64,000 bases of DNA, from the NCBI GenBank assembly GCA_043720395.1, contig JAYSSR010000077.1, forward strand, positions 13,782 to 77,781, written 5' to 3'. The notes below the pieces were generated by a model. The model was not told where the DNA came from. It was given only the letters and a program-made list of their open reading frames with translations, and made no database searches. Both the position numbers and the translations under genes were made by a program. Of the stretch, positions 34,533 to 43,851 are shown piece after piece (within the stretch, counting starts at the first letter, position 1; each line of letters opens with the position of its first letter). This stretch comes from JANOYY01 sp043720395. GTDB lineage: Bacteria; Actinomycetota; Acidimicrobiia; Acidimicrobiales; JANYDT01.

Positions 34533-35824
34533 GCACGACCAGCGACCACCTGCCCGACGATGGCCGGCCCGGTTGGCGCCGAGCACCCGGGCTACGAATC
34601 GAACGCCACCGGGCGACGATGGCACACCTGTCATCGGTGTACCCGTGCCACACCGACACTGGGTTCGGCGAGCGGGGGCCATACATCGGGGTCAACGTCA
34701 CCGGCGGCGGGAGCGGGTTCTTCTACGACCCCTTCGAGCTGTACCCGACGCATCTGACCAACCCCAACGTTGCGATCGTCGGCGACCTCGGCTTCGGCAA
34801 GTCAGCACTGGTGAAAGCGATGCTCGGTCGCGAACTCGCCGTATACGGATCGAAGCGCCAAGTCACGATCCTCGACCCCAAAGGCGAGTACCGCCCCTTC
34901 GCGGCCGCCCACGGGTTGCCCGTCATCAGGCTGCGGCCAGGCGGCACCGATCGCCTCAACCCGCTCGACGCACGCGGCGACCCCACAGAGACCGTGCGAC
35001 GGCAGTCGTTGGCGACCGCTCTCGTCGCCGGTGTGCTCGGTCGGGCCCTCGACCCAATCGAAGACGCCGTGCTCGGGTGGACGATCACGACCCTCGCGCG
35101 CCAAGAGCGGCCGTTCACGTTCGTCGACGTCGCCGCGACCCTCGCAAGCCCCGCGGAGGAACTGGTGGCGCTCTCCCGACGGACACCGCTCGAACTCACA
35201 CACGCAGCGACGCCGGTGATCTTCGCCGTCGACAAACTGCTCTCACGAACGCTCGCCGGCATGTTCGACGGCCCGACCACCGTGAACATCGACTGGGACA
35301 ACGGTCCCGGGTTCGTCATCGATCTCTCCGCCGTGTGGGGCGACGACGAAGCGCTACCGCTCGTGATGCTCGCAGCCACGTCATGGCTCTCGGCGACTCT
35401 GCAGCGCGACTCACCGCGACGAGTCCTCCAGGTCATCGACGAAGCGTGGGCTGCCGTCCGTCACGGCGCCCGACACTTCCAAGCCGCGATCAAGCTGTCG
35501 CGCACCTTTGGCGTGTCCACCTGGTTGATCTGCCACCGGCCGGCCGATCTCACTGCACAGTCCGACGACGGCACCGCGACCGCCAAGATCTCCGCCGGAC
35601 TTCTCTCCGACGTCCAGACCCGGATCATTTTCCACCAACCGCCCGACCAGGTGAACACCGCCGCCGAACTGTTCGGGCTCTCCGAACGCGAGCGCGACTG
35701 GGTGGCCACCATGGTGCGCGGTCGAGCGCTGTGGCGTCTCCAACGCCGCGGCGCGGTTGTTCACACGGTCCTCACCGACGCCGAACGGCAGGTGTGCGAC
35801 ACCGATCGGTCGATGTCGGCGTAG
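34529..35824 (+). CDS. VirB4-like conjugation ATPase (C-terminal type)
   Basis: 431 residues. Walker A VAIVGDLGFGKSALVKAML at about residues 81-99, then ILDPKGEYRPFAAAHG, a Walker B area VLQVIDEAWAAVRHG and the sensor-like STWLICHRPADL. It lacks the long VirB4 N-terminal domain, which is encoded by the preceding SCO6880-type gene, the split form usual in Actinobacteria. It drives assembly of the transfer channel by ATP hydrolysis. Last gene of the transfer operon; the 115 bases to the opposite-strand MFS gene hold only a weak CGACCC/GGGTCG hairpin near 35862. Confidence 0.88.
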   Translation: MSTTSDHLPDDGRPGWRRAPGLRIERHRATMAHLSSVYPCHTDTGFGERGPYIGVNVTGGGSGFFYDPFELYPTHLTNPNVAIVGDLGFGKSALVKAMLGRELAVYGSKRQVTILDPKGEYRPFAAAHGLPVIRLRPGGTDRLNPLDARGDPTETVRRQSLATALVAGVLGRALDPIEDAVLGWTITTLARQERPFTFVDVAATLASPAEELVALSRRTPLELTHAATPVIFAVDKLLSRTLAGMFDGPTTVNIDWDNGPGFVIDLSAVWGDDEALPLVMLAATSWLSATLQRDSPRRVLQVIDEAWAAVRHGARHFQAAIKLSRTFGVSTWLICHRPADLTAQSDDGTATAKISAGLLSDVQTRIIFHQPPDQVNTAAELFGLSERERDWVATMVRGRALWRLQRRGAVVHTVLTDAERQVCDTDRSMSA

Positions 35825-35939
35825 GGCGGCGGGTTCAGTGGGACTGACGATGTTTCAGCTGCGACCCCAAGGGTCGATGGCCGGTGGTGGGTGGTTCGCG
35901 TCCTTGGGTTCGGGAACCGGCGGTGCTGGTGCTATGTCG

Positions 35940-37217
35940 TCATGCGCTGGCGGGCGCTCGGGTGCTGGTGGTGGTGGCGAGGATGATCAGCGCGAGGAGC
36001 ATCCAGGCGGCGAGGTAGGCGAAGGCCCAGGTGGGGCTGAGCGCGGTCCAAAGGATGCCAGCGATCAGGCTCGCGGCGAGGTTCCCGAGGCTTTGGATGG
36101 CGGCGAGGAGCCCGAACGCGGAACCGCGGATGTCTTCAGGTGCGTGGGTGGCGACGGCGGCATGTTCAGCGGTTTCGACGCAGCCGATACCGATCCCGGC
36201 AAGCACGAACGCGGGGAGCAGCATCGCCCAGTTGGTGGTGTCTTGTGTGAACCACAGGTAGGCGACGGCGAACGCGGCGGTGCCGGCGAGCAGGACTCGG
36301 GTGGCGCCTCGGCGGTCGGTGTGTTGGCCGGCGGGGAAGCTGGTCAGGGTCGCTGCGACGTTGTAGGCGACGTAGAGGCCGAGGGCGATGGTGGTGGCGC
36401 GGTCTTGGCCGTGATCGGGCTCGAGAAGTTCGCTGGCGCGCAGGATGAGCAAGGTCGCGGCGACGTTGCCGATCTCGAACGCGGTGATCCCCGCGAACAG
36501 TGGTCGCAGTGGACCGACCAGGACGGGTCGAATCACGATCCGCAACGGCCGCTTCGCAGCGGGTTTGGGGCGGGCGGTGTGCCGGATCGCGTAGATGATC
36601 GCGAGCGCGGCGAGGAGCCCGGGGATGACGGAGAGACCGATCGCCCAGCGGGTTCCGACGGTCGCGACGAGTGCGATCGCGAGGAGTGGTCCGCCGATCG
36701 CACCGAGGTTGTCCATGGAGCGTTCGAAGCCATAGGCGCGTCCGTAGGCCTTGGCGGGAACGACGTCGGCCAGGAGGGCGTTGCGGGCAGGGACGCGCAG
36801 CCCGCGAGCGGTCCAGGCGCCGGCGCGCAGGACGGCAACTTGCCAGACGCCGGTGGTGGCGCCGATGCCGGCGGAGAGCACGGCGGTGGTGGTGTAGCCA
36901 CCGACGGCGATGTTGCGTCGTCGGGCGGGTTCGTCGGCCAGCGCGCCGCCACCGAAGCGCGCAATCCCGGCCAGCGCGTCGGAGACACCTTCGATCGCGC
37001 CGAGCGCGGAGGCGGGTGCACCGAGGGTCGAGGTCAAGAGCGACGGCAACAGTGCGGTCGGGATCTCATGCCCCACATCGGCGAGGAAGCTCGCAATGCC
37101 GATCCCAGCGACGCCGGGTGTCATCCACTCCCGCGTCCCGGCGTTCGAGGTGTCGTCACCGAGCTCGGCGTGTTCGGGGGCGGTCACCCGTGCAGTGTGC
37201 CAGCCGACAGTGGCCAC
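35940..37217 (-). CDS. Major facilitator superfamily transporter
   Basis: 425 residues (GTG 37217; GTG 37187 or ATG 37124 also possible). Twelve hydrophobic segments in two halves, with the loop 2-3 motif GGGALADEPARRRN (MFS motif A, G-x3-D-x2-x-R-R) and the equivalent in the second half, SFPAGQHTDRRGATR. A drug or metabolite efflux role is likely for this class, but the substrate cannot be told. It is on the minus strand between transfer genes, so it is accessory cargo rather than part of the backbone. A 524-codon open frame on the plus strand opposite it is a shadow. Confidence 0.85.
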   Translation of the reverse strand: MATVGWHTARVTAPEHAELGDDTSNAGTREWMTPGVAGIGIASFLADVGHEIPTALLPSLLTSTLGAPASALGAIEGVSDALAGIARFGGGALADEPARRRNIAVGGYTTTAVLSAGIGATTGVWQVAVLRAGAWTARGLRVPARNALLADVVPAKAYGRAYGFERSMDNLGAIGGPLLAIALVATVGTRWAIGLSVIPGLLAALAIIYAIRHTARPKPAAKRPLRIVIRPVLVGPLRPLFAGITAFEIGNVAATLLILRASELLEPDHGQDRATTIALGLYVAYNVAATLTSFPAGQHTDRRGATRVLLAGTAAFAVAYLWFTQDTTNWAMLLPAFVLAGIGIGCVETAEHAAVATHAPEDIRGSAFGLLAAIQSLGNLAASLIAGILWTALSPTWAFAYLAAWMLLALIILATTTSTRAPASA

Positions 37218-37334
37218 GGTTGGGAGCGCCGGTCACCACCGCGGTGGGCGCAGCCGCACGAAGACCGGCCAGGTAGAGCCAGCGCTCAGGGACCACGCGA
37301 GCTGAACGAACCCAAGCGAGCGTGGGTGTAAGCG

Positions 37335-38441
37335 ATGGGCACCGGCGAGCGCACTCGGCAGCCCCGGTGGGAGATCGCTGATGTGCTCGCACGCACCGAC
37401 CTCTCCCAGCTCCTCGACGAGCTCGCAACGCCCGCCACCCGCAACATTCGCGGTCGCCGCTGGCACTGTCCGATGCCCGATCACGACGACCAACACGCTT
37501 CGGTCACCCTGCACACCGACCATCGCGGCCACGAGCGATGGCGTTGCTGGTCCGGGGACCACACCCATCGCGGTGACGCCATCGACCTGATCGTCGCGAC
37601 CCAGCGCGTGAACCGTGCCGACGCCATCGCGTGGCTCGCCAACCGCGCCGGGATGATCCCCGATCAACCACTCCCGCCCGCACGACGCAAGCCGCAACGA
37701 GCCCGGCCGAGCGTGGTCCCGCTTGACCCGTCCGTGGTCCGCTACGTGCACGCCTGCGAGAAGATCCTGTGGGGCCGCACCGGCGCGCCCGTGCGCGACT
37801 GGCTCCACGCCCGCGGGTTCGACGATGACCTTCTCCGAGCCAACCACGTCGGCGCCGACCCCGGCCGATCGATGATGTCGCGCCAGCGCGGCCTCCCCCA
37901 CGGCCACTCGCTCGCGGCCACCTTCCCTGCGCTCGACCCCGACGGCCACGTCCAATACGTCCAAGCCCGCTACCTCGAGCCCATCGGCTCCGACAAGTAC
38001 GACAACCCCGCCGGCAGCCTCGGATCGAACCCACGACTGGCCTGGACCCGCACACCCGATGGCCGCACAACCCCAGGGGTGCTGCTCGTCACCGAAGGCA
38101 TCCCCGACGCACTCACCGCCGCTGGCGCCGGCTACGCCGCCGTCGGCATCCTCGGATCACAGGCGCCCGACGATCGAGTGGCTGACGTCCTCGTCCGTCA
38201 TGCCGCATGCACCGGGCGACAACTCATCGCCGTTGTCGATGCCGATCCAGCCGGCCGTGCTTGGGGTGAACACCTCATGGACCTTGTTGCGACGAGGGGT
38301 AGCCGGCTCAAGAGTCTCGAACCACCCGACGGACTCGATCTGAACTCGTGGGCAGCAAGCGCTACCTCGTGGATAGATCACGTTCGGCGCGAGCTCGACC
38401 CTTCCTGCTCACCCATCGGGCTCGAGCCTTCTTCGGGCTGA
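37335..38441 (+). CDS. CHC2-type DNA primase/Toprim protein of the element
   Basis: 368 residues. The N-terminal zinc-binding domain of DnaG type reads HCPMPDHDDQHASVTLH ... RWRCWSGDHTHRGDAIDLIV, i.e. C/H ligands and the GDAIDL motif. The C-terminal Toprim domain has GVLLVTEGIPDALTAAGAGY (Glu), then GRQLIAVVDADPAGRAWG (D-x-D). Such short primases prime complementary-strand synthesis of transferred or replicating mobile DNA. The middle RNA-polymerase region is shorter than in DnaG. No helicase domain is attached. Located just after the type IV secretion genes. Confidence 0.85.
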   Translation: MGTGERTRQPRWEIADVLARTDLSQLLDELATPATRNIRGRRWHCPMPDHDDQHASVTLHTDHRGHERWRCWSGDHTHRGDAIDLIVATQRVNRADAIAWLANRAGMIPDQPLPPARRKPQRARPSVVPLDPSVVRYVHACEKILWGRTGAPVRDWLHARGFDDDLLRANHVGADPGRSMMSRQRGLPHGHSLAATFPALDPDGHVQYVQARYLEPIGSDKYDNPAGSLGSNPRLAWTRTPDGRTTPGVLLVTEGIPDALTAAGAGYAAVGILGSQAPDDRVADVLVRHAACTGRQLIAVVDADPAGRAWGEHLMDLVATRGSRLKSLEPPDGLDLNSWAASATSWIDHVRRELDPSCSPIGLEPSSG

Positions 38442-38500
38442 TCCCAGTTGCCCACAGCCGCGACGCGACAGGGCTGGAGCAGTCGGGTTGAGACCTTCCG

Positions 38501-39211
38501 TCACCATGACGGGAGGTCTGCGGCCGGAAGGAATACTCCGAGGGCTGACCCCATCCGTCGATCTGAACTATCGGAACGCGAGCGTCGTTGCGATACGTCG
38601 ACGTTCGCTACATCGCCTTGCTCGACTCCCTTCATCGCAGCGTTCACACCGTCACCTGGCCCCGAAACACGGCGCCCGTACTCGCAACGTCGTATGCCCT
38701 CAAGGAAGGCGGCCAACGTTTGGCTCGCCGGAATCGGCAACTCGTCAGTCTCGAGCCCGCGACGATGACCAAGGTATGTGCGTAAGTCAGTCGACCGCGC
38801 CACGTATGCCCACTGCTCGAATGGTCCGTTTGTCGATGCAATCCGACATACCGCCTGATCGGGAACGACCAAGGACCCAGTCGGTTCGCCGTGCCAGGGA
38901 GGGGCCGGCAGAACATAGAAGACCGGGACGTTGAGCGCTGGCTCAACATGATCGCAGTACCAGTCGAGCTGCGACCTCGGGACGTCGATCCAGTGCGTCT
39001 CGATCGGCGCCTTCCGCTTGCGCTTGACCGGTGTCGTTGCCTTGTCTTCGAGGATGAGCACCTTGCCGTCTCCCAAGGATGCGCCGTAGTCCCAGTTGGC
39101 GTCCGCTGGCACCTGCGTGGGCGCCCAAAGATGGGCACCTGGAAAGGTCCGGCAGATCGCTGCTGCGACCCACGCGTCGACTGTTCGTTCAGGGAGACTT
39201 CTCGGGGCCAC
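38501..39211 (-). CDS. PD-(D/E)XK-like nuclease candidate
   Basis: 236 residues with GTG start; the function is not known. The segment ANWDYGASLGDGKVLILEDK followed by ATTP has the order D-x(10-15)-(L)-I-L-E-D-K, matching a nuclease core of the PD-(D/E)XK superfamily. The rest includes HWIDVPRSQLDWYCDHVEPA and a C-terminal polar tail. It lies directly downstream of the wHTH-like gene on the same strand and beside a TIR gene on the other strand, which supports a defence role. The nuclease assignment rests on a short motif and is uncertain. Confidence 0.5.
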   Translation of the reverse strand: MAPRSLPERTVDAWVAAAICRTFPGAHLWAPTQVPADANWDYGASLGDGKVLILEDKATTPVKRKRKAPIETHWIDVPRSQLDWYCDHVEPALNVPVFYVLPAPPWHGEPTGSLVVPDQAVCRIASTNGPFEQWAYVARSTDLRTYLGHRRGLETDELPIPASQTLAAFLEGIRRCEYGRRVSGPGDGVNAAMKGVEQGDVANVDVSQRRSRSDSSDRRMGSALGVFLPAADLPSW

Positions 39212-39337
39212 GACACGACCATACGTGGCTGTGGCGATTCCCTACTGACCCCCGCCATCGCCAGCGGTGCAGCGCGGTGCCAGCAAGGCGTTGATCGCTG
39301 TCAGGATCGAATCTGCTCGCGCACACCTGCGACCCGG

Positions 39338-39844
39338 TCACGCTCCAGTCGCGAGGTTCGAGATCACCTTGGCGACGATCTCCGTGCCGGTCTCGGCTAC
39401 GACTGCTCGCAGCCCGTGAGCCGCGGCTCGGAACCGACCAACCTTCTCGACGTCGCCACCGCCCACCTCTGCCTCGGTCGCAAGGTCGTCCAGAGCTCGG
39501 GCCACCTCCTGAATGAGGAACAGCGCTCGCTCGTCGTCGGACGGCCAGAGGCTCAGCTGAGCAAGGCCCTTTGGTGTGAGGTAGACGTCGGTGACCACGT
39601 ACCACACCCCCGAGCCGTTCTTTCCCCCCTTGATGGTGATGAGGCCGTTCTCAATCATCAAGTCAATTAGTCGAGTGCTTTCGTCCTCGTCCGTAATCCC
39701 GAGTTCACGGATGTGGCGCTGCAACGGGTAAGCCTTGAGCGGCGTCTCCGACATTCGTAACAAGATCGGGAGCACATACCTTTCGAAGACGTCCATGCCA
39801 CTGAGCATCGCACGAATGCGCTGGTGTCGGACGCGGCCCGCCAT
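39338..39844 (-). CDS. Winged-helix-like protein next to TIR gene
   Basis: About 168 residues from ATG 39844; ATG 39931, 39808 and 39796 are alternatives and none has a strong ribosome site. The N-terminal part resembles a winged helix: FERYVLPILLRMSETPLKAY, EDESTRLIDLMIENGLITIK, then a wing GSGVWYVVTDVYLTPKGLAQ. The C-terminal part is helical and Ala-rich (FLIQEVARALDDLA ...). No named family. It is divergent from the TIR gene, their 5' regions overlapping or nearly so, and may regulate it. Confidence 0.55.
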   Translation of the reverse strand: MAGRVRHQRIRAMLSGMDVFERYVLPILLRMSETPLKAYPLQRHIRELGITDEDESTRLIDLMIENGLITIKGGKNGSGVWYVVTDVYLTPKGLAQLSLWPSDDERALFLIQEVARALDDLATEAEVGGGDVEKVGRFRAAAHGLRAVVAETGTEIVAKVISNLATGA

Positions 39845-39922
39845 CGCCGCCGTAGACGGGTCCGCGGACTTGTGGGTCAGTTGCTCAGCCTGGCTGTCAC
39901 ACCCCCGCGCGAGACTTGACGA

Positions 39923-40591
39923 ATGGCGCAAAGAAGAATCCGAGTCGGAACCGTTCGGGTGCAGCGGACCGTGACGGTGCGGCAGACCCGACGCGTGACG
40001 GTGACAGCAATCCCTCAGCCATCCGCGACTACGCGGCCAGCCATCCTGGCCTCGGGGTTAGCAGCCCCGCGAGCGCTCCCGACATCCCGTCGACGCGTGA
40101 CAGCGAGCGCGTACACGCCGCGCGAGCGCGAACTGCTCGACCGTGTGGCGGAAGCGGTCGACCATGACGTCGAGCGCCCGCGCGATGCCTTCCTCTGCCA
40201 CGCGTGGAGCGATCGGGACGGCGCCGCTGAGGAGCTATTCGTCGCTCTGACTGAACTCGATGTCGACGTGTGGTTCAGCGAGCGAGACGTCAAGCTCGGC
40301 GTCAGTCTGGCCCGGCAACTGGACGCAGGGCTGCGTGCAAGCCGAGTCGGGCTAGTGCTGGTCACCACAGCAATGCTGGACTCGTTGCGATCGGGCGGAT
40401 TCGCCGATCAGGAACTCGGAGCGCTGCTCGCTACCGACCGCGTAATCCCAGTCGTACATGGCGTGCCCTACGAGACGCTGCGAGGGGAGAGTCCGCTCCT
40501 TGCGAGTCGTGCGGGGCTCTCGACCGAAACGGGCTCGCTCCGAGATGTGGCTGTGAAGATCGCAGAGTCTGTCCTGTCCCCGATCGGGTAG
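39923..40591 (+). CDS. TIR-domain protein (probable NADase effector)
   Basis: 222 residues with the TIR domain in the C-terminal 155: RDAFLCHAWSDRDGAAEELF (strand A with H-A-W-S-D), DVDVWFSERDVKLGVSLARQ (the acidic residue of the SERD segment is the expected catalytic Glu in the W-x-x-E-x6-G pattern), then LVLVTTAMLDSLR, then GVPYETLRGES. Bacterial TIR proteins cut NAD+ or make cyclic ADP-ribose signals as part of abortive defence. The first 65 residues are basic and Arg/Thr-rich and look like poor coding sequence, so the true start may lie further down. No sensor domain is fused, so a partner is expected; the divergent winged-helix and nuclease-like genes are candidates. Confidence 0.75.
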   Translation: MAQRRIRVGTVRVQRTVTVRQTRRVTVTAIPQPSATTRPAILASGLAAPRALPTSRRRVTASAYTPRERELLDRVAEAVDHDVERPRDAFLCHAWSDRDGAAEELFVALTELDVDVWFSERDVKLGVSLARQLDAGLRASRVGLVLVTTAMLDSLRSGGFADQELGALLATDRVIPVVHGVPYETLRGESPLLASRAGLSTETGSLRDVAVKIAESVLSPIG

Positions 40592-40670
40592 CTGCATATC
40601 GGCCCTACGACGCCCACCCGGGTCCAGGTTTCGAACTGGCAAGGTCGCGAATCCTGCCGATGAAGGTGCG

Positions 40671-41378
40671 TCATGCTGCGTGCAGGTACTGATCGACGAG
40701 TGGCTGGATCCGCGATGCGGCTCTCGATGCCAGCTTTCGCTGAACTGCCGTCGAGGTGGGGGCCGATGGGTCGATAGCTCGACGGAGGCGATGGTCTCGG
40801 AACGCTGCCCAGACCGGTGCGGACAGGTCTCCGTTGTCGACGGCCCTCAGCACGACCTCGGTGAACCGGGCGAGCGCGAACCGGTCGGTGACCCCATCTG
40901 CGATGTCCGGCGTGCATGTCCCGATGCTCGCGTCCATCCGCATTGGGTCGACAGGGGCGATCTCGACGACGTTGACGACGCCACGTCGTTCAACCCGGCG
41001 AGCGGCCTTGTAGACGCGGGTGTGGGCTCGGTTGACGAGTCGGTGCGCGAGGCGCGGTCCGTCGAGGGGAGAGTCGAGGATGACCATGGCGAGTTCGGTG
41101 AGCGCGTCTGTCCGGTACTCGGCGGTGACCGCCCGGCCGAGGCGGGCTCCGAGGAGCGGTGCGAGCGCGTGGAGCACGACCACGGCGGCTCGCTGATCGG
41201 TTCTGGCGATCGTGGCGAGGCGTCGGGTGAGGTCGTCGGAGCGTTCCTGGTTCTGTCGATGATCACGGATGGCTTCGACTGCGTCGTCCAGGGTGGCAGC
41301 GTCGATGCGCCACTGGTCGGGGAGGCCGTCGCGGGTGATGCGCAGGTAATCGGCCTCGATGTGCCTGAAGAGGTTCAT
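40671..41378 (-). CDS. Element-encoded regulator-like protein (sigma-like helical)
   Basis: 235 residues from ATG 41378, which has AAGGAG 7 bases upstream; ATG 41408 in frame would give 10 more residues. All-helical, without recognised domain. Segments LAHRLVNRAHTRVYKAARRVER and ATAVQRKLASRAASRIQPLV are basic helices that could bind DNA, and the first recalls sigma region 2. An array of 12-bp iterons lies just upstream (41426-41490), so it may belong to, or even control, the iteron regulon. The coupling-protein gene is divergent on the other side. Confidence 0.5.
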   Translation of the reverse strand: MNLFRHIEADYLRITRDGLPDQWRIDAATLDDAVEAIRDHRQNQERSDDLTRRLATIARTDQRAAVVVLHALAPLLGARLGRAVTAEYRTDALTELAMVILDSPLDGPRLAHRLVNRAHTRVYKAARRVERRGVVNVVEIAPVDPMRMDASIGTCTPDIADGVTDRFALARFTEVVLRAVDNGDLSAPVWAAFRDHRLRRAIDPSAPTSTAVQRKLASRAASRIQPLVDQYLHAA

Positions 41379-41425
41379 GGGAGTCTCCTTGCGTTGGTTG
41401 CGGTGCATGGAGAATCCGAAACGGA

Positions 41426-41490
41426 GGTCCCGGAGAAGGTCCCGGTGTCGCTCCCGGTCAAGGTCCCGATCTGCCCTCTTGACTCCCGAT
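41426..41490 (-). repeat. 12-bp iteron array A
   Basis: On the plus strand, TCCCG cores start at 41428, 41440, 41452 and 41464, exactly 12 bp apart, with a fifth at 41484. Read toward the minus-strand regulator gene the units are CGGGAC or CGGGAG plus 6 variable bases. The array sits between the divergent regulator and coupling-protein starts, 32 bases before the latter. It is a probable operator for one or both. The same repeat occurs at 43.79, 54.15 and 58.54 kb. Confidence 0.7.
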
Positions 41491-41521
41491 GCCGGCTGGG
41501 CGGGCGGGCGTGAGTCAGCCC

Positions 41522-43759
41522 ATGAACCGGACCGGTGCCGGTGGTGGCGGCGATGTGGTCCTCGTCGTGCTCGGCGGGGTCGTGCTGGGCTCAGCGGCGA
41601 TCGTGTGGGGCGGCGCGTGGTTCGCTGCGCTCCTCGTGGGCGGCACGGTCTCGGGAGGCGTGGGCGACACCATCGGTGCGATGGGACCGTTGGCGTCGTC
41701 ACCGGGCGATCCGGCGGCGGCTTGGGGTGATGCGGCGGACGGCCTACCGGGCCCGGTCCTCTATTGGGCGTGCACGGCCGTGGTGTTCGCGGCCGTTGTC
41801 GGCCTGGCGGCCGGCGTCTATTGGCTGTGGCGGCGGTGGTCGGCACCGTCGAGAGTTCGCCTTGGTGTTCCCGCCGAGGCGCGCCTCGCTCGGCGGCGGG
41901 ATGTGGCGCCGCTCGTGGTGTCGTCGTCGGTGCCGCCAACGGGGCGTCTTTTGCTTGGTCGGTTGTCGCGGCGGGGTCCGCTGTTGGCGACCGAGGACCG
42001 CGAGCGGCATCCGCTGCACGGTCGCCGTGGGGCTGCGATTCAGGGTGATCGTGGGTCGGTGGCGTTGATCGGTCCGACGCGTGCGGGCAAGACGGTGTTG
42101 GCGTCGGCTGGGATCATCGGATGGGACGGGCCGGTCGTTGCGCTGTCGGTGAAGCGGGACCTGTACGACTCGACCGCTGCGGCCCGCTCATCCCGAGGCG
42201 AGTTGGCCGTGTTCGATCCGGGTGGCGTCACCGGGCTGCCGACGGCCCGCTGGACCCCGCTGCGCGAAGTGACCACGACATCGGGTGCGCTGCGCGCCGG
42301 CCGAGCGCTCGCCTCAGCGATCCCCCGGCAGGGAGTCACGGGCGGGGATTTCTGGGCCACCCACGGCGAGACGCTCACCTCCGCCTACATGTGCCTCGCC
42401 GGCCTGTCCCAGCTCCTTCCCGGCGATCAGGGCAGTGACCGTGAGCCGTTGACGATCAGCCGGCTCGCCTCGTGGGCGTACATGCACGTCGGCATCACCG
42501 ACCCGACCGTGAACGACCTCGTTCGGACCGGCCTGGCTGCCGACCAGCCGCTCGAGATCCGCCTTCTCGCGAAGGACGCCGTCACGAAGTTGATGGCGTT
42601 CGAGCAGGAGGACCCGCGAATCCGGGCGAGCATTTATGCAACGGCGCGGCTGGCGTTCGATGCGTGGACTGAGCCGTCGGTCGCCCACTCAGCGTCGCTC
42701 GATCCGCGTGATGCCTACTGGTCAGACGAACTCTGGGACCGCACCCCGCGGTACGTCGACCTGGACTGGCTGATGGAAGGCGACGACGGTCGGGCGAACA
42801 CGCTGTACCTCACCGCACCAGCGACCGAGTTCGCCCGCCTCGCCCCGGTACTCGGCGGGCTGCTCGGTGATCTGCGCGAGCAGATCCACGCCTGGGACAT
42901 CGCCGGCCGCCGTCTGACCAAGCCACTGCTGATAGTCATCGACGAGGCCGGACAGCTTGAGCTTCGCTGGCTGCCCGAGGAGGTGTCGACGATCGCCGGC
43001 CTGGGTGGAATGTTCGTCACCGGTTGGCAGTCACGCGCCCAGATCAACCATCGGTACGGATCGCTCGCCGATGCGGTCCTCGGCGGTCATCGCTCGAAGG
43101 TGATCTTCAACGGGACCGACGACCTCGCCACACTCGAGTACGTCTCGAAGGTCGCCGGAACCGAACACGTCGCCCAGCGCGGCTGGTCCGCCGACACCGG
43201 CGGCGGCCGACGGACCGTGTCCGAACATCTTCAACGTGAGGACCTGCTGCCGGCACACGTGATCCGCCAGATGCGTCGCCAAGAGGCCGTTCTGTTGCAC
43301 GGCACCCTTCCGCCGATCCACCTGCGGGCGGTTCGCTGGTGGGAGGACAAGGCGCTGGCCGCCCTCGTGCCCAAGGGTGCCGACGGCAAACCTGTGGGCC
43401 CGCCCTCCACCGGGACCTGCCCGACTCGAGAGGAACCGCGAGGGCCCGTCGCCCCCGTGCTCGACCCGGCCGTGTGGGAGGAATCGGTCAGTCACCTCCC
43501 AGGGCCCCGGGCCGCCGCACCTGCGCACCAAGTTCCACACTCGCGACTGGCGACCCGACCATCAGCGCCGGGGCAAGGGCGGCTCCCGCTCGACCTACCA
43601 AGGGAGCCTGATCACGGCGGTCACGATCGGAATCGGGTCGCTGCGTTCTGTGACCGTTGCGCCGCCCGGCTGCCGGTCGGCGCCGGCCGGGTCGAGCGAG
43701 TCGGCGAGCGGGAGATCGTGCGATGCGATCCCGCCTGTCCTCCGGATTCTGCGCGCTGA
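41522..43759 (+). CDS. Type IV coupling protein (VirD4/TraG family)
   Basis: 745 residues from ATG 41522. Two N-terminal membrane segments (GDVVLVVLGGVVLGSAAIVW and VLYWACTAVVFAAVVGLAAG) are followed by the ATPase domain: Walker A VALIGPTRAGKTVLASAG near residue 180, Walker B LLIVIDEAGQLELRWLPE, and a TraG-type region MFVTGWQSRAQINHRYG, VLGGHRSKVIFNGTDDLATL. Coupling proteins link the relaxase-DNA complex to the secretion channel and pump DNA. The C-terminal tail has four cysteines near the end (CDRCAARLPVG ... CDPACP), a small zinc-binding module perhaps for relaxase contact. Iteron array A lies just before its start. Confidence 0.9.
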   Translation: MNRTGAGGGGDVVLVVLGGVVLGSAAIVWGGAWFAALLVGGTVSGGVGDTIGAMGPLASSPGDPAAAWGDAADGLPGPVLYWACTAVVFAAVVGLAAGVYWLWRRWSAPSRVRLGVPAEARLARRRDVAPLVVSSSVPPTGRLLLGRLSRRGPLLATEDRERHPLHGRRGAAIQGDRGSVALIGPTRAGKTVLASAGIIGWDGPVVALSVKRDLYDSTAAARSSRGELAVFDPGGVTGLPTARWTPLREVTTTSGALRAGRALASAIPRQGVTGGDFWATHGETLTSAYMCLAGLSQLLPGDQGSDREPLTISRLASWAYMHVGITDPTVNDLVRTGLAADQPLEIRLLAKDAVTKLMAFEQEDPRIRASIYATARLAFDAWTEPSVAHSASLDPRDAYWSDELWDRTPRYVDLDWLMEGDDGRANTLYLTAPATEFARLAPVLGGLLGDLREQIHAWDIAGRRLTKPLLIVIDEAGQLELRWLPEEVSTIAGLGGMFVTGWQSRAQINHRYGSLADAVLGGHRSKVIFNGTDDLATLEYVSKVAGTEHVAQRGWSADTGGGRRTVSEHLQREDLLPAHVIRQMRRQEAVLLHGTLPPIHLRAVRWWEDKALAALVPKGADGKPVGPPSTGTCPTREEPRGPVAPVLDPAVWEESVSHLPGPRAAAPAHQVPHSRLATRPSAPGQGRLPLDLPREPDHGGHDRNRVAAFCDRCAARLPVGAGRVERVGEREIVRCDPACPPDSAR

Positions 43760-43786
43760 GGCGCGATTCTCCAGGTTGAGCATGAA

Positions 43787-43830
43787 TCGGGAGCTTCGTC
43801 GGGAGTAGGTCCGGGAGCAACGCCGGGAGT
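43787..43830 (+). repeat. 12-bp iteron array B
   Basis: Four perfect CGGGAG cores in direct repeat at 43788, 43800, 43812 and 43824, a spacing of exactly 12 bp. The last starts 28 bases before the ATG of the next gene. It lies after the coupling-protein stop, so it is non-coding. Likely operator; unit arms differ (CTTCGT, TAGGTC, CAACGC, TTGCGC) while the core is fixed, which indicates protein recognition of the core. Confidence 0.75.
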
Positions 43831-43851
43831 TGCGCTCCGCAGGATCAGCGC

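Noticed and set aside
35757..37331. 524-codon plus-strand open frame
   Set aside because: It lies opposite the MFS transporter and its translation is low-complexity Gly/Asp/Arg. A typical high-GC antisense shadow.
38891..39670. 259-codon plus-strand frame across the nuclease-like and winged-helix genes
   Set aside because: Opposite strand of two better frames with domain-like patterns; basic low-complexity translation.
41426..43830. Iteron arrays as CRISPR
   Set aside because: Period is 12 bp with 5-6 conserved bases, no spacer-sized inserts and no cas genes.
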